64,000 nucleotides of DNA from Elusimicrobiaceae bacterium (GCA_017525025.1 JAFXUJ010000007.1:310001-374000), one strand, 5' to 3'. Counted from the first letter of the stretch, positions 35,274 to 43,773 are shown. Translations and numbers: made by a program. The notes: generated from the letters alone by a model not told the origin.

Positions 35274-36407
35274 TCAGCGTATCAGATTACTGACGTAATT
35301 CAACACCTGGTGGGCCTCTTCTACCGTTGGTGCAATAGAAATACTGCCTATGATATTAAATTTAAATAGTATCTCCGGCATAGATCGGGCCGCGGAATAA
35401 AATACTACCGGTACGGATAAATAAGTATTTTTATGAATCCACTTAGATAAGTCAGCCGCGCTACCTTGTAAGCCGTGATAATCTAACAGTACTATATCAT
35501 ACGGGTCATGCCTTTCAAACGCCTCTTCCAATGCCTCCCGGGCTGCTTCCACCGTCGGTGCGATGTTGACCGTTACGTGTTTGTTTTCTTGGGCGGCCTT
35601 TTGGAGCGGAGCGATATATTCCGGCATATCGTTTACGGCTAAAATGCGCATATAAGTTACTTGCGGATTGAAAGGGTCTTGGTAGGGAGCATTTATATAA
35701 TTGGCTTGAACGGCTTGAAATTTAGGTTGCAAGCGAATCCGAGCGATTTCCTCGCCTTCTACTTCGGTAGCTACTAAGTTGCCTTCCGCTATAACATCTT
35801 TGTAACGCTGCGGTCCCTGCTCCCCGTGGGTGGTTGAATTATAGACGGATAACCATTCTGTAAGTTTTGCCAGTCGCTCTGTAGGCGGAATTAAGTCTAT
35901 AAGTTGCGGTAGCATACCTTTTGATAAACATTCCTCTTCTATTTCTTCTAAGGAGTGGCCGGAGGACGCTTTGCGATTAGCTACCGTGGTGGCCCAGTCG
36001 TAAGGTGTCTCGGAACGGCTCCAGGCGGAAGAGGGTAGTTCCGGTTCGTCACTCAAAAACATAGCCAACGGGCTAATGTAACGCGGTTGGGTAGACGGCG
36101 GAGGTGTTTGTGGTTTCCTTTTGGCAACTTTTTTGGTTACTCTTTTGGTTTGCTGCAAAACGTCTTTTAAATTTTGCGGTAAACCTTGCGGCTGCGCGGA
36201 AATTCCCTTTTCTCCCCCGGGGGCTTTGATTTGAGATACAACGGTTTTTGTAACTGCTCTTTCCAGCGTTCGGACTGTGTGCGCGCCCTCTTGTGCTATT
36301 TTTGTTTCCGTGTGAAGCGACTTCGCTGTCCCTTTGATTATTTGACGTTGGGCAAAAGAAGGCACTATGCAACATAACAAACTCAAAATGATAAAAGATT
36401 TTTTCAT
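35274..36407 (-). CDS. Exported protein with a C-terminal receiver-like (REC) domain
   Basis: 377 residues. A signal peptide (1-19, cleavage SFA/QRQI) precedes a basic, Pro/Thr/Gln-rich region (about 20-110), a middle part of unknown type, and a C-terminal domain (about 252-377) laid out like a response-regulator receiver: RILAVND (acid Asp at 260), YDIVLLDYHG (phospho-acceptor-type Asp at 309), VVFYSA (Ser at 338). The lysine normally found before the Pro is Ala (SIAP, 359-360), so phosphorylation chemistry is probably altered. I start at 36407, where the signal peptide begins; the frame extends to 36443 without one. A receiver outside the cytoplasm is unusual. Co-transcribed with the 53-aa peptide. 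Confidence 0.7.
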   Translation of the reverse strand: MKKSFIILSLLCCIVPSFAQRQIIKGTAKSLHTETKIAQEGAHTVRTLERAVTKTVVSQIKAPGGEKGISAQPQGLPQNLKDVLQQTKRVTKKVAKRKPQTPPPSTQPRYISPLAMFLSDEPELPSSAWSRSETPYDWATTVANRKASSGHSLEEIEEECLSKGMLPQLIDLIPPTERLAKLTEWLSVYNSTTHGEQGPQRYKDVIAEGNLVATEVEGEEIARIRLQPKFQAVQANYINAPYQDPFNPQVTYMRILAVNDMPEYIAPLQKAAQENKHVTVNIAPTVEAAREALEEAFERHDPYDIVLLDYHGLQGSAADLSKWIHKNTYLSVPVVFYSAARSMPEILFKFNIIGSISIAPTVEEAHQVLNYVSNLIR

Positions 36408-36442
36408 ACCACCATTATGATAATTTTTTGTTTCTTGTCGCA

Positions 36443-36458
36443 AGAGTCAAAAGGCCTA
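36443..36458 (-). promoter_or_regulatory. Upstream motif copy CTAGGCCTTTTGACTC
   Basis: Minus-strand element 36-51 nt before the ATG at 36407, overlapping the hairpin at 36451-36474. It is the fourth copy of the GGYCTTTTG type before an exported-protein gene in this window. Confidence 0.35.
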
Positions 36459-36478
36459 GATAAAATCTAGGCCTTTTT
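36448..36478. terminator. Terminator-like hairpin after the ankyrin gene
   Basis: AAAAGGCCTAGAT ... ATCTAGGCCTTTTT: a stem of 9-13 bp flanked by A and T runs. Likely ends the ankyrin transcript on the minus strand; it also serves as part of the shared upstream motif. Confidence 0.6.
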
Positions 36479-36503
36479 GAGTGCGAAAAAAGTGCTAAAT
36501 AAT

Positions 36504-38291
36504 CTATCTGCTACGGGAAACGGCGCGACGGGTGGCCGGTTTACGGGTAATCGCACGGCGGGTGTTATTGGTCAGCTTTTTGGCCTGGATAGGTTTGGCT
36601 TTGCATTTAGCCATTAAATCTACAGGGGAGATAGTCCCTAAAATATTAGCAGAGGTGGCGTGTACGCCGGGTTTAGCCCCAATAGAAACTAAATAATCAT
36701 ACATTTCCTTGTTACAGTTAAGTGCGGCAAGTCCCAGCGGAGTAAGTTGTTTTTGCCCTTTTAAATTGGCCTTATATTCCAACATCATAGCCAAACGGCC
36801 TTCTTGGCGTGCCATTTGTACTAAGTGCTTCAACATTTTCATGTTCTGCGTTTCTACAGAAATATGAAATATATTCCCTTTGGCCGAGGCTTCAAATAAC
36901 CGGGCCGCATTGCGGAGTAATACATCTACCACTTCCGTATGGCCATTGGCAACGGCTATCAAAAGCGGAGAATCCCCTTCTCTGTTTTTATCAAAAACAA
37001 CGGCCTTATTTTGCTCTATAACACGGCGCGCCAAGTCTGCGTCTCCGTTTCGGGCAGCTTTAAAAATATCTTCATCGCGTATGGCGGCGGCTTCTTCTTG
37101 GGCGGATGGCAAATCGCGCCCTTGGGCTTTTGCTTCCGCGGTCAAGGCGGCGTTATCTTCTTCTATTACGCTATTTTTTACTTCAATTAAATTTTTCTCA
37201 AACCAAGGCAAAACCGCCGTTCGACGATTACGTTTGGCCGCCATATAAGGAATCAGGTGGTCTTTGGCGGCTAAGGTGGTATCGGCATCGGCGGCCAGCA
37301 ATCGTGTTACAATGTCCACATAGCCTTTGGCGGCAGCCCAGTACAAAGCCGTTTGTCCTAGTTTGTTTTGAGCATTCACATCTACGGATACTTGCATGGT
37401 TTGCGGTTTTAATAGTTCACGAACTACTTGCGGATGATTATACCGCGCTGCATAAATTAAAGCCGTATTGCCGTCTTTATTAGCCGCATTGATATCCGCC
37501 CGATACGCCAATAAATCGCGCACGCTTGCCAGATCTCCCAGGGAAGCTGAAATGATCAGCGGGGTGTTTCCCTTATCGTTAGCGACGTTAGGATCAATCC
37601 CCCCTTTTAACATGGCGAGTACACCCATGTGGTTTTTGGCGGCACAGGCCCGGAACAGATACTCGGCGCTTAACCCCTCTTTCACCCCATGGGATAAAAA
37701 TAAATCAATTAAGTCCCCCCGTCGTTTTTCTAAGGCAACAAACAGCGGGGATTGTTTATAGTTATTTACGGCATTGATGTCCGCTCCGTAGGATACGAGC
37801 ATTTGGGCAATTTCCGTATTATCGGTGTAATAGAGAGAGCGGATAAGGGCAGTATCCCTTGTAAATGCATTTCTTTTATTTACGTCTACGCCGGACAAAA
37901 TGAGTCTTTTAACTGCTTCGGTATTTCCCAAAGTGGCAGCCGCCACAATAAGCGGATCGCCTTTCCCATTGACTATATTGACGTTTGATTTGATTTGCTT
38001 ATCCAGAAGTTCCAAAAAACTTTGTGTATCACGTTTTTGCAAAAAGGCGGTTGCTTGGTCAGCTAATTCCGTGGGTGTTTTAGCGACGATGATTTTATTG
38101 GCTTTGCTGGATTTTCCGACAGGCAAATCGTATCCGCCCTTTAAGGTAAAAACAACTAATAATACAAAAGGCAGTGCGGCAATAATCAGGAGGGATAAAA
38201 AAGGTCTTTTTGCGACGAAAGAAAAAATCCCCGATGTTTTAGCTTGAACAGAACGTTTTAGACGGTCTGTCATTTTTTTAGATGGAACCAT
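36504..38291 (-). CDS. Membrane-anchored ankyrin-repeat protein
   Basis: 595 residues. A basic N-terminus and a single membrane segment (about 31-50) suggest the rest faces the periplasm. From about residue 70 onward there are at least ten ankyrin repeats in two blocks (e.g. GNTPLIISASLGDLASVRDLLAYRADINA, GNTALIYAARYNHPQVVRELL, GDSPLLIAVANGHTEVVDVLL), separated by a Glu/Ala-rich segment (about 360-400). The last 30 residues are Arg/Thr rich. Ankyrins bind proteins; the partner is unknown. AGGAG lies ahead of the ATG. Next to two other exported genes and behind rnc on the same strand. Confidence 0.82.
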   Translation of the reverse strand: MVPSKKMTDRLKRSVQAKTSGIFSFVAKRPFLSLLIIAALPFVLLVVFTLKGGYDLPVGKSSKANKIIVAKTPTELADQATAFLQKRDTQSFLELLDKQIKSNVNIVNGKGDPLIVAAATLGNTEAVKRLILSGVDVNKRNAFTRDTALIRSLYYTDNTEIAQMLVSYGADINAVNNYKQSPLFVALEKRRGDLIDLFLSHGVKEGLSAEYLFRACAAKNHMGVLAMLKGGIDPNVANDKGNTPLIISASLGDLASVRDLLAYRADINAANKDGNTALIYAARYNHPQVVRELLKPQTMQVSVDVNAQNKLGQTALYWAAAKGYVDIVTRLLAADADTTLAAKDHLIPYMAAKRNRRTAVLPWFEKNLIEVKNSVIEEDNAALTAEAKAQGRDLPSAQEEAAAIRDEDIFKAARNGDADLARRVIEQNKAVVFDKNREGDSPLLIAVANGHTEVVDVLLRNAARLFEASAKGNIFHISVETQNMKMLKHLVQMARQEGRLAMMLEYKANLKGQKQLTPLGLAALNCNKEMYDYLVSIGAKPGVHATSANILGTISPVDLMAKCKAKPIQAKKLTNNTRRAITRKPATRRAVSRSR

Positions 38292-38306
38292 GAAAACTGC
38301 TCCTAA

Positions 38307-38972
38307 CTATTTATGAAACTTAGATAACGCATTTTGGGCGGCTGCTTGTTCGGCCAATTTTTTGTTATGGCCTTTGCCAATACCCAATTCTTTTCCCGCC
38401 AGACTTACCCGGACCGTAAAAATTTTGTCGTGTTCTGGGCCGACCGTTTGAATAACCTCATAGACGGGTGTTTCAGGACCTGTTTTTTGTAATCGTTCCT
38501 GCAAGAGACTCTTGAAATCTTGAGAATCTTGGGTAAGCTCTTGGGTGCGTACCCAGGGCAAGATAACCGCTTGTGCTGCCGGATATCCTCCGTCTAAATA
38601 CACGGCACCGATAACGGCTTCTACCGCGTTAGAGATAATACTGTCACGTTCGCGGCCACCGGTGGCAATTTCTCCATGCCCCAAAAGCATAAAACGTCCC
38701 AGATCCATTTGTTTGCCCCACAAATGGAGATTGCGCCTAGAAACAAGGTTCGCTTTAATTTTAGAAAGCACTCCCTCTTCTTCCTGAGGGCATTGGTTGT
38801 AGATGTAATCCGCAACAATGGCACCTAATACACTATCTCCCAAGAACTCCAAGCGTTCATTTTGTTTTGCGCTACGGTGTTCTCCGGCGAAAGATTTATG
38901 AGTGAGTGCTTCCTTTAAAATTTCCTTGTTTTTAAAGCGGTACCCGATGATATTTTCAATATCCGTGTACAC
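38307..38972 (-). CDS. rnc: Ribonuclease III
   Basis: Double-strand RNA endonuclease, processing rRNA precursors. The catalytic signature NERLEFLGDSVLG is near residue 38, with a second acid set around AVEAVIGAVYLDGG near 115, and a C-terminal dsRBD (about 150-220, ending GIGKGHNKKLAEQAAAQNAL). 221 residues. Last gene of yceD-rpmF-plsX-fabG-acpP-rnc, 2 nt after acpP. Confidence 0.96.
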   Translation of the reverse strand: MYTDIENIIGYRFKNKEILKEALTHKSFAGEHRSAKQNERLEFLGDSVLGAIVADYIYNQCPQEEEGVLSKIKANLVSRRNLHLWGKQMDLGRFMLLGHGEIATGGRERDSIISNAVEAVIGAVYLDGGYPAAQAVILPWVRTQELTQDSQDFKSLLQERLQKTGPETPVYEVIQTVGPEHDKIFTVRVSLAGKELGIGKGHNKKLAEQAAAQNALSKFHK

Positions 38973-38974
38973 TT

Positions 38975-39220
38975 TTATTTTTTGGCGTTTTCTTCGATGT
39001 AAGAAACAGCTTCGCCGACGGTTTTGATTTTTTCGGCTTTTTCATCCGGAATTTCAATGTCAAACTCTTCTTCCAACGCCATAATGAGTTCTACCGTGTC
39101 TAAGGAGTCAGCACCCAAGTCATTTACGAATTGGGCTTCGGGTTTTACTTGATCCGCTTCTACCCCTAATTGTTCCACGATGATATTTTTTACTCTTTCT
39201 TGTACGTTTTCTACTGACAT
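38975..39220 (-). CDS. acpP: Acyl carrier protein
   Basis: 81-residue acidic four-helix protein carrying 4'-phosphopantetheine on the Ser of [10 protein letters not shown] (near residue 40). It shuttles acyl chains in fatty acid synthesis and lies between fabG and rnc, the standard order. A good AGGAGGACAAC-type ribosome site precedes it. Confidence 0.97.
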   Translation of the reverse strand: MSVENVQERVKNIIVEQLGVEADQVKPEAQFVNDLGADSLDTVELIMALEEEFDIEIPDEKAEKIKTVGEAVSYIEENAKK

Positions 39221-39260
39221 GTTGTCCTCCGTATTCTTAAAAAGGAATTTCCCTTACAAC

Positions 39261-40004
39261 TTATATATACAACCCGCCGTTGACGGCAAGCACGTGCCCC
39301 GTGATATAGGAAGCATCGTCCCCGGCCAAGAACAAAACCGCCTTGGCAATATCCTGCGCCGAGGCAAAGCGCCTAAGCGGGATAGATTCCAAGGCTTTGG
39401 TTTTAACTTCTTCGGGCAAGGCATCCGTCATAGCGGTTTGCACAAAGCCCGGAGCAACGGCATTCACACGCACGTTGCGGCTACCAAATTCCTTGGCTAA
39501 CGTTTTGGTCAGTCCGATAATCCCGGCCTTGCTGGCCACATAATTGGCCTGCCCGGGGTTGCCCATCTCTCCTACAACGGAAGAAATGTTCACGATACTG
39601 CCGCTACGTTTTTTAAACATCACTTTTAAAGCTGCTTTTGACATTACAAACGTTCCTTTTAGGTTTACGTTAATAACGTCATCCCAATCTTGTTCACTCA
39701 TGCGGACGGTCAAGTTATCCTTAGTAATCCCCGCATTATTGATTAAGATATCCAATGAACCAAATTCTTTTACGGTGTCTGCTACAAAGGCTTCACACGC
39801 TTCCGCTTGGGAAATATCAACTGCTTTGGTAAAAACTTTCCCGCCGTGTACAGCTAACTTATCGGCGGTTTCTTGCAACGTGTTTGCGCGCGTGGCGCAA
39901 ACGGCTACGTTGGCCCCGGCGGTTGCAAAGGCCTCTGCCAAGGCAAACCCGATTCCGCGCGTGCCACCTGTTACAATCACATTTTTACCTTTGAAATCCG
40001 CCAT
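39261..40004 (-). CDS. fabG: FabG, 3-oxoacyl-ACP reductase
   Basis: NADPH-dependent short-chain dehydrogenase of the fatty acid elongation cycle. It has the TGGTRGIGFA cofactor loop near residue 12, NNAGIT near 88, the catalytic Ser in VNISSVVGEMGNPGQANYVASKAG (Tyr and Lys four apart, near 152) and a 247-residue length. Position between plsX and acpP makes FabG the specific call within the SDR family. Confidence 0.96.
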   Translation of the reverse strand: MADFKGKNVIVTGGTRGIGFALAEAFATAGANVAVCATRANTLQETADKLAVHGGKVFTKAVDISQAEACEAFVADTVKEFGSLDILINNAGITKDNLTVRMSEQDWDDVINVNLKGTFVMSKAALKVMFKKRSGSIVNISSVVGEMGNPGQANYVASKAGIIGLTKTLAKEFGSRNVRVNAVAPGFVQTAMTDALPEEVKTKALESIPLRRFASAQDIAKAVLFLAGDDASYITGHVLAVNGGLYI

Positions 40005-40006
40005 GA

Positions 40007-41050
40007 TTATCTTTCCTCATGTATTTCTTTTTCAATGGCTTCAAACGTGGGTTGCAAGGCCGCAATTTTGGCTTCCACGTCGCCGATAAAATTTTTCTCA
40101 ACGAGTCGCGCCGCTGTTTTAATAGCATTGAAAATAGCGGTTTCGTTGGACTTCCCGTGGGCAATAATAGCCACTCCGTTTACCCCCACCAGCGGAGCTC
40201 CGCCGTAACAATCGGGGTTGGTATGCTCCTTGACGGCTTTAAAAGCTCCTTTGGATAAGAGCGCTCCCAATATAGCCAACGGCCGCTTTTTGACTTCGCG
40301 TTTAATCATGCGAATCATCGTTTTGGCTAACCCTTCGGCTGTTTTAAGTACGATATTTCCTACAAATCCGTCGCAGACGATTACATCCGTTTCTCCGGTA
40401 TTTACATCGCGGCCTTCTACCGTACCGCGGAAGTTTATTCCGATTTGGCGCATGTGCGGTACCGTATGTTTTACCAGCATATTGCCCTTAGTTTCTTCTT
40501 CCCCGATAGACAATACCCCAACCGACGGTGCCGGTATATCAAATACTTTTTGCATGTAGGTGGAACCCATGACCGCAAATTGTAATAGGTGTATGGGTTT
40601 GCAATCGGCATTGGCTCCGGCGTCTAATAATAAACTAACACCTTGGTAAGTAGGCATCGGGCTGGCAATAGCCGGACGCTGCACGCCTTTAATGCGGCCC
40701 ATACCAAACAGAGCCGCCACCATGGCCGCGCCGGAATGACCGGCAGAAACGAAAGCATCCGCTTCGTGTTTGTGTACTAAATTAGCACACACCACAATAC
40801 TTGCATCTTTTTTTTGCCGGCATTCTTTGGCAGGTTCCGCTTCCATATTTATAGTTTCCGGAGCGTGAACGATACTCAGCCGCTGCGGAAGCTTTTCATA
40901 TCCTAACGTTGCCAACTCCTGGCGCAAAACGGCCTCATTACCCACCAGCATAATTTCTAAATTAGAATTATGCTTGATGGATTTTAAAGCCCCTAATACG
41001 TTGGGTTTTGCACCGAAGTCCCCGCCTAATGCATCTAAGGCTATTTTCAT
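40007..41050 (-). CDS. plsX: PlsX, phosphate acyltransferase
   Basis: Makes acyl phosphate from acyl-ACP for phospholipid synthesis. Opening MKIALDALGGDFGAKPNV, and AFVSAGHSGAAM, LDAGANADCKP and VCDGFVGNIVLKTAEG are family hallmarks. 347 residues. Follows rpmF by about 10 nt and precedes fabG by 2 nt. Confidence 0.97.
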   Translation of the reverse strand: MKIALDALGGDFGAKPNVLGALKSIKHNSNLEIMLVGNEAVLRQELATLGYEKLPQRLSIVHAPETINMEAEPAKECRQKKDASIVVCANLVHKHEADAFVSAGHSGAAMVAALFGMGRIKGVQRPAIASPMPTYQGVSLLLDAGANADCKPIHLLQFAVMGSTYMQKVFDIPAPSVGVLSIGEEETKGNMLVKHTVPHMRQIGINFRGTVEGRDVNTGETDVIVCDGFVGNIVLKTAEGLAKTMIRMIKREVKKRPLAILGALLSKGAFKAVKEHTNPDCYGGAPLVGVNGVAIIAHGKSNETAIFNAIKTAARLVEKNFIGDVEAKIAALQPTFEAIEKEIHEER

Positions 41051-41059
41051 AAGAGGATA

Positions 41060-41269
41060 TTATTTGGTTTCGGGTTGTTCCGTCTTTTTTGCCTTGGGGG
41101 CAGCTACTACTCTGTCCTTGTAAAAACCACAGGTCGGGCAGACATTGTGCGGCAAACGGGGAGACTTGCAATTCGGGCAAGCCACGAGCTGCGGAAGTTC
41201 CACTCCCGAGTTGTGAGATCTTCTCATATCCCGGCGGGAACGAGTGTGTTTTTTCTTTGGATTCGGCAT
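41060..41269 (-). CDS. rpmF: Ribosomal protein bL32
   Basis: 69 residues, starting MPNPKKKHTRSRRDMRRSHN with a zinc-ribbon CPNC...CPTC near 33-48 and an extended Lys/Ala/Glu tail. The four-Cys form is the zinc-dependent type. AGGAG precedes the ATG by 8 nt. yceD-rpmF-plsX is the classical linkage. Confidence 0.96.
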   Translation of the reverse strand: MPNPKKKHTRSRRDMRRSHNSGVELPQLVACPNCKSPRLPHNVCPTCGFYKDRVVAAPKAKKTEQPETK

Positions 41270-41311
41270 TTCATTTACTCCTATTTACTCAGTAAAATTC
41301 AAAAAGAATTA

Positions 41312-41806
41312 TTACTTAAATTTTCCTTTCAATACTGCAAAAGGCGACAAATTCACCGGCTGGCAGTTGCACGAAGCAACATTCAAATCCTGACCGCACA
41401 TCGGACAAATACCCCGGCAGTCAGGTTTACACAGAAAACGAATATCTTCCGTTAAGGCCAATGTTTGCCGTACAAGAAACATTATATCAATTATTTCCAA
41501 TTTATTGCTATATGTTTCAAAAAATTCTTCGCCAAAGGGTTGCTTGACCAACTTCAAACAGCGGGCACATTGTATCTCGCGCTGGCCGGTTACTTTACCT
41601 TGCACCAAAATTTCTTGGTTGGCGATGGAAAAAGATAATTCCACCGAGGCTTGCGTAATCCGGTTGGGCTCACTTAAAATATCGCTAATATATTTTTTGT
41701 TCAGTTGGCAAGAACATTGCAATCCCCCCATATGAATAATATCGGTGGTTTTAAATCGCAAATCTTGCGGAACATCGTAGTCCCGGTAAAAAGAATTTTC
41801 TTGCAT
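41312..41806 (-). CDS. yceD: YceD/DUF177 family protein
   Basis: 164 residues. The family signature is a CARCLK motif near the middle and a Cys-rich C-terminus (CKPDCRGICPMCGQDLN, then CNCQ), probably a zinc site. In plants and bacteria DUF177 proteins are linked to 23S rRNA accumulation. It lies 42 nt upstream of rpmF, its normal partner. Start 41806 is 6 nt after a TAAAAT with TGC before it, no Shine-Dalgarno. Confidence 0.9.
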   Translation of the reverse strand: MQENSFYRDYDVPQDLRFKTTDIIHMGGLQCSCQLNKKYISDILSEPNRITQASVELSFSIANQEILVQGKVTGQREIQCARCLKLVKQPFGEEFFETYSNKLEIIDIMFLVRQTLALTEDIRFLCKPDCRGICPMCGQDLNVASCNCQPVNLSPFAVLKGKFK

Positions 41807-41812
41807 ACTTAT

Positions 41813-41818
41813 ATTTTA
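41813..41818 (-). promoter_or_regulatory. -10 box TAAAAT of yceD operon, predicted leaderless start
   Basis: Minus-strand TGC-TAAAAT ending 6 nt before the ATG at 41806. If active it drives yceD-rpmF-plsX-fabG-acpP-rnc. Confidence 0.45.
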
Positions 41819-41836
41819 GCAAATCTGCAAAGGTTG

Positions 41837-43036
41837 CTAGTACAAGAATTCTTTTTCCAAGCGTTCTACATCAATAAAGCCATATCCTTGTTTTTCGCGC
41901 GGAACATTTGGCAGTTCCACAGAAGCTTTAATCAAGTAACCCTTAATTTCATCCACGGTAGGATAGCGGCCGTATTTCTTTTGGAATCCTTCTACTACAA
42001 GCGCGGCAGAAGCACTGACAAACGCTGTGGAAGCAGATGTCCCGTTAATAATAGAATAGTGGCCATTTCTATCGGTGGTATAAATATTCTCACCGGGGGC
42101 AATAAAGTCTACCTCTTTGCCGTAAGAAGAATTGCCGGATACACTGGCCCCGTCATCCGCCATAGATCCTACAGCGATCGTGGTAGATAAATTAGCCGGA
42201 TAATAAACACCCGGGAAGCCGGTGTTTCCCGCTGGGCATACAATAAGTATGCCGGCCTCGTATGCACGGTTGATGGCTTGCGTCAGGGCGGTATCTCCAC
42301 CGCCGGAAATCCCATAACTTAAATTTAATATAAGTATTTTGTCATTGGGATGTGTCTCATTATAATCAATTACATTATTGATGGCAGCGGTAACCGCTTG
42401 CGAACTGATCAGGCGGCTGCCGTTATCAACTTTGTAAACGATCAGCTCGGCATCCGGCGCTACTCCGGTAAAGGCCGCTCCGCGTGCGCCGATAATACCG
42501 GCAATGGCCGTGCCGTGATTTTTAGAATCCTGTATATTGGCAGAATGGGTAAAGTCAGCTCCTTGGATATCTTTGCCGTTAAATTCCGTGTGGGACGAAA
42601 TACCGCTATCGGCAATAGCAATTTTGACGCCTTTACCGGTTAATCTTTTTTGTTGCGGATAAAGGTCATAAGCCCACAAATTAGCCGTGTTGGTTCCCCC
42701 CGTTGAAATATAAACGGTTGTTCCCCACGAGATAACATGCACCGGCGGCGGCAAATGCGGTCTGGGTGGCCGGGGCGGATGTTGCGGATGGTGTGGATGA
42801 TGCGGGTGCGGTGGCACCGGCGGTGTTGGAGGATGTGGCGGATTAGGCGGTGTCGGCGGTTGTGGTGGCGTAGGTGGCGTAGGCGGTGTAGGCGGGTGCG
42901 GAGGTTGTGGGGTTGGGTGTACGCTTACCGCACTCGTTTTGATTGATTTAATAGACGCAGCGTTGCGCGCGTAGCTCGGCGTAACCAAACAAAAGCCGAG
43001 GAGTACAAGAGAGAATAGTTTTATTTTGTTGTTCAT
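41837..43036 (-). CDS. Exported subtilisin-like (S8) protease with His/Pro-rich linker
   Basis: 399 residues starting at 43036 behind AGGTGG, with a signal peptide ending PSYA/RNAA. Residues about 41-101 are almost wholly Pro, His and Thr (many PPTPP and HPHHPHHP units). The catalytic domain (about 130-399) has the triad Asp 143 (IADSG), His 174 (NHGTAIAG) and Ser 334 (NGTSAS), with the oxyanion Asn 271 (PAGNTG). No clear inhibitor-type propeptide precedes the domain, so the linker may replace it. Substrate unknown. Single gene with its own promoter, divergent from the gene at 43190. Confidence 0.88.
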   Translation of the reverse strand: MNNKIKLFSLVLLGFCLVTPSYARNAASIKSIKTSAVSVHPTPQPPHPPTPPTPPTPPQPPTPPNPPHPPTPPVPPHPHHPHHPQHPPRPPRPHLPPPVHVISWGTTVYISTGGTNTANLWAYDLYPQQKRLTGKGVKIAIADSGISSHTEFNGKDIQGADFTHSANIQDSKNHGTAIAGIIGARGAAFTGVAPDAELIVYKVDNGSRLISSQAVTAAINNVIDYNETHPNDKILILNLSYGISGGGDTALTQAINRAYEAGILIVCPAGNTGFPGVYYPANLSTTIAVGSMADDGASVSGNSSYGKEVDFIAPGENIYTTDRNGHYSIINGTSASTAFVSASAALVVEGFQKKYGRYPTVDEIKGYLIKASVELPNVPREKQGYGFIDVERLEKEFLY

Positions 43037-43055
43037 ATAATTCCACCTTTTATAT

Positions 43056-43083
43056 ATTGTATAACACCTATATAACACCGCAA
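43056..43083 (-). promoter_or_regulatory. Promoter of the subtilase gene
   Basis: Minus strand TTGCGG, 16 nt, TACAAT; leader of about 12-15 nt with AGGTGG. Confidence 0.5.
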
Positions 43084-43095
43084 ACAAAAATTTTA

Positions 43096-43125
43096 TTGTA
43101 AATTTATTTTTTTAATTGGTACAAT
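43096..43125 (+). promoter_or_regulatory. Promoter of the surface-repeat protein gene
   Basis: TTGTAA, 18 nt, TACAAT with TGG before the -10. Leader about 58 nt to the ATG at 43190. Confidence 0.5.
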
Positions 43126-43189
43126 ACTAGCATACCGCGCGGAAAGATGTTTTTTCGTTCCGGTAAAATTATTAAGGAGAACAAACGAA

Positions 43190-43756
43190 ATGAAAAAAGT
43201 AGTCGTATTGTTAGCCGCTGTATTATGCGCCTTCCCTGCTTTCGCGGGTGATAAAGGCATTTTGAAATTGTCCTTGTGGGACGATATTGCCGTTGCTTTG
43301 CCCAACAACACCCAAACCGTAAGAGGTGTCAACTTGGGTATTGGTGCTAAAACCGATTCTATTTATGGTTGGCATGCCAACTTAATTCTGGGTGAAGTTG
43401 ATGAACTTCGCGGTATTAACACCGCGTTAGGTGTTGCTAAAGTAAGCGAAGGGTATGGTATCAACGAGGCTTGGATTTATGCTCGCTCCAACGAATTCTA
43501 CGGGATTCAAGGTGCTATCGTTGATATCAATGATAGCCACTTCGGCGGCGCGCAATTTGGTGTCGTGAACTTTGCAAACGGTAAATTGATTGGTGCCCAA
43601 TTAGGTATCTACAACCAAGTGGAAGACTTGCACGGTGCGCAAATCGGTATCGTAAACAATGCCCGCCACATCAGCAAAGGTTTACAAATCGGTATCGTCA
43701 ACATTGCCAAGAACGGTTGGTTCCCGGTGATGGTACTTGTCAACGGCCGCTTCTAA
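43190..43756 (+). CDS. Exported Gly/Asn-repeat surface protein (LA_2272-type)
   Basis: 188 residues with a signal peptide (cleavage AFA/GDKG). The mature part contains repeated units of the form G.Q.GIVN.A (GAQFGVVNFANGKLIGAQLGIYNQVEDLHGAQIGIVNNA...GLQIGIVNIA), expected to form a beta-solenoid. This pattern is that of LA_2272-like surface repeat proteins; function is not established. AGGAG is 12 nt before the ATG. Followed by a terminator. Confidence 0.7.
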   Translation: MKKVVVLLAAVLCAFPAFAGDKGILKLSLWDDIAVALPNNTQTVRGVNLGIGAKTDSIYGWHANLILGEVDELRGINTALGVAKVSEGYGINEAWIYARSNEFYGIQGAIVDINDSHFGGAQFGVVNFANGKLIGAQLGIYNQVEDLHGAQIGIVNNARHISKGLQIGIVNIAKNGWFPVMVLVNGRF

Positions 43757-43773
43757 TCTAAGATATTCTTAGT

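Noticed and set aside
42740-42910. CRISPR-like or tandem DNA repeats
   Set aside because: The GGCGG/GGTGG units are codons of the Pro/His/Thr linker in the subtilase; there are no spacers of constant length.
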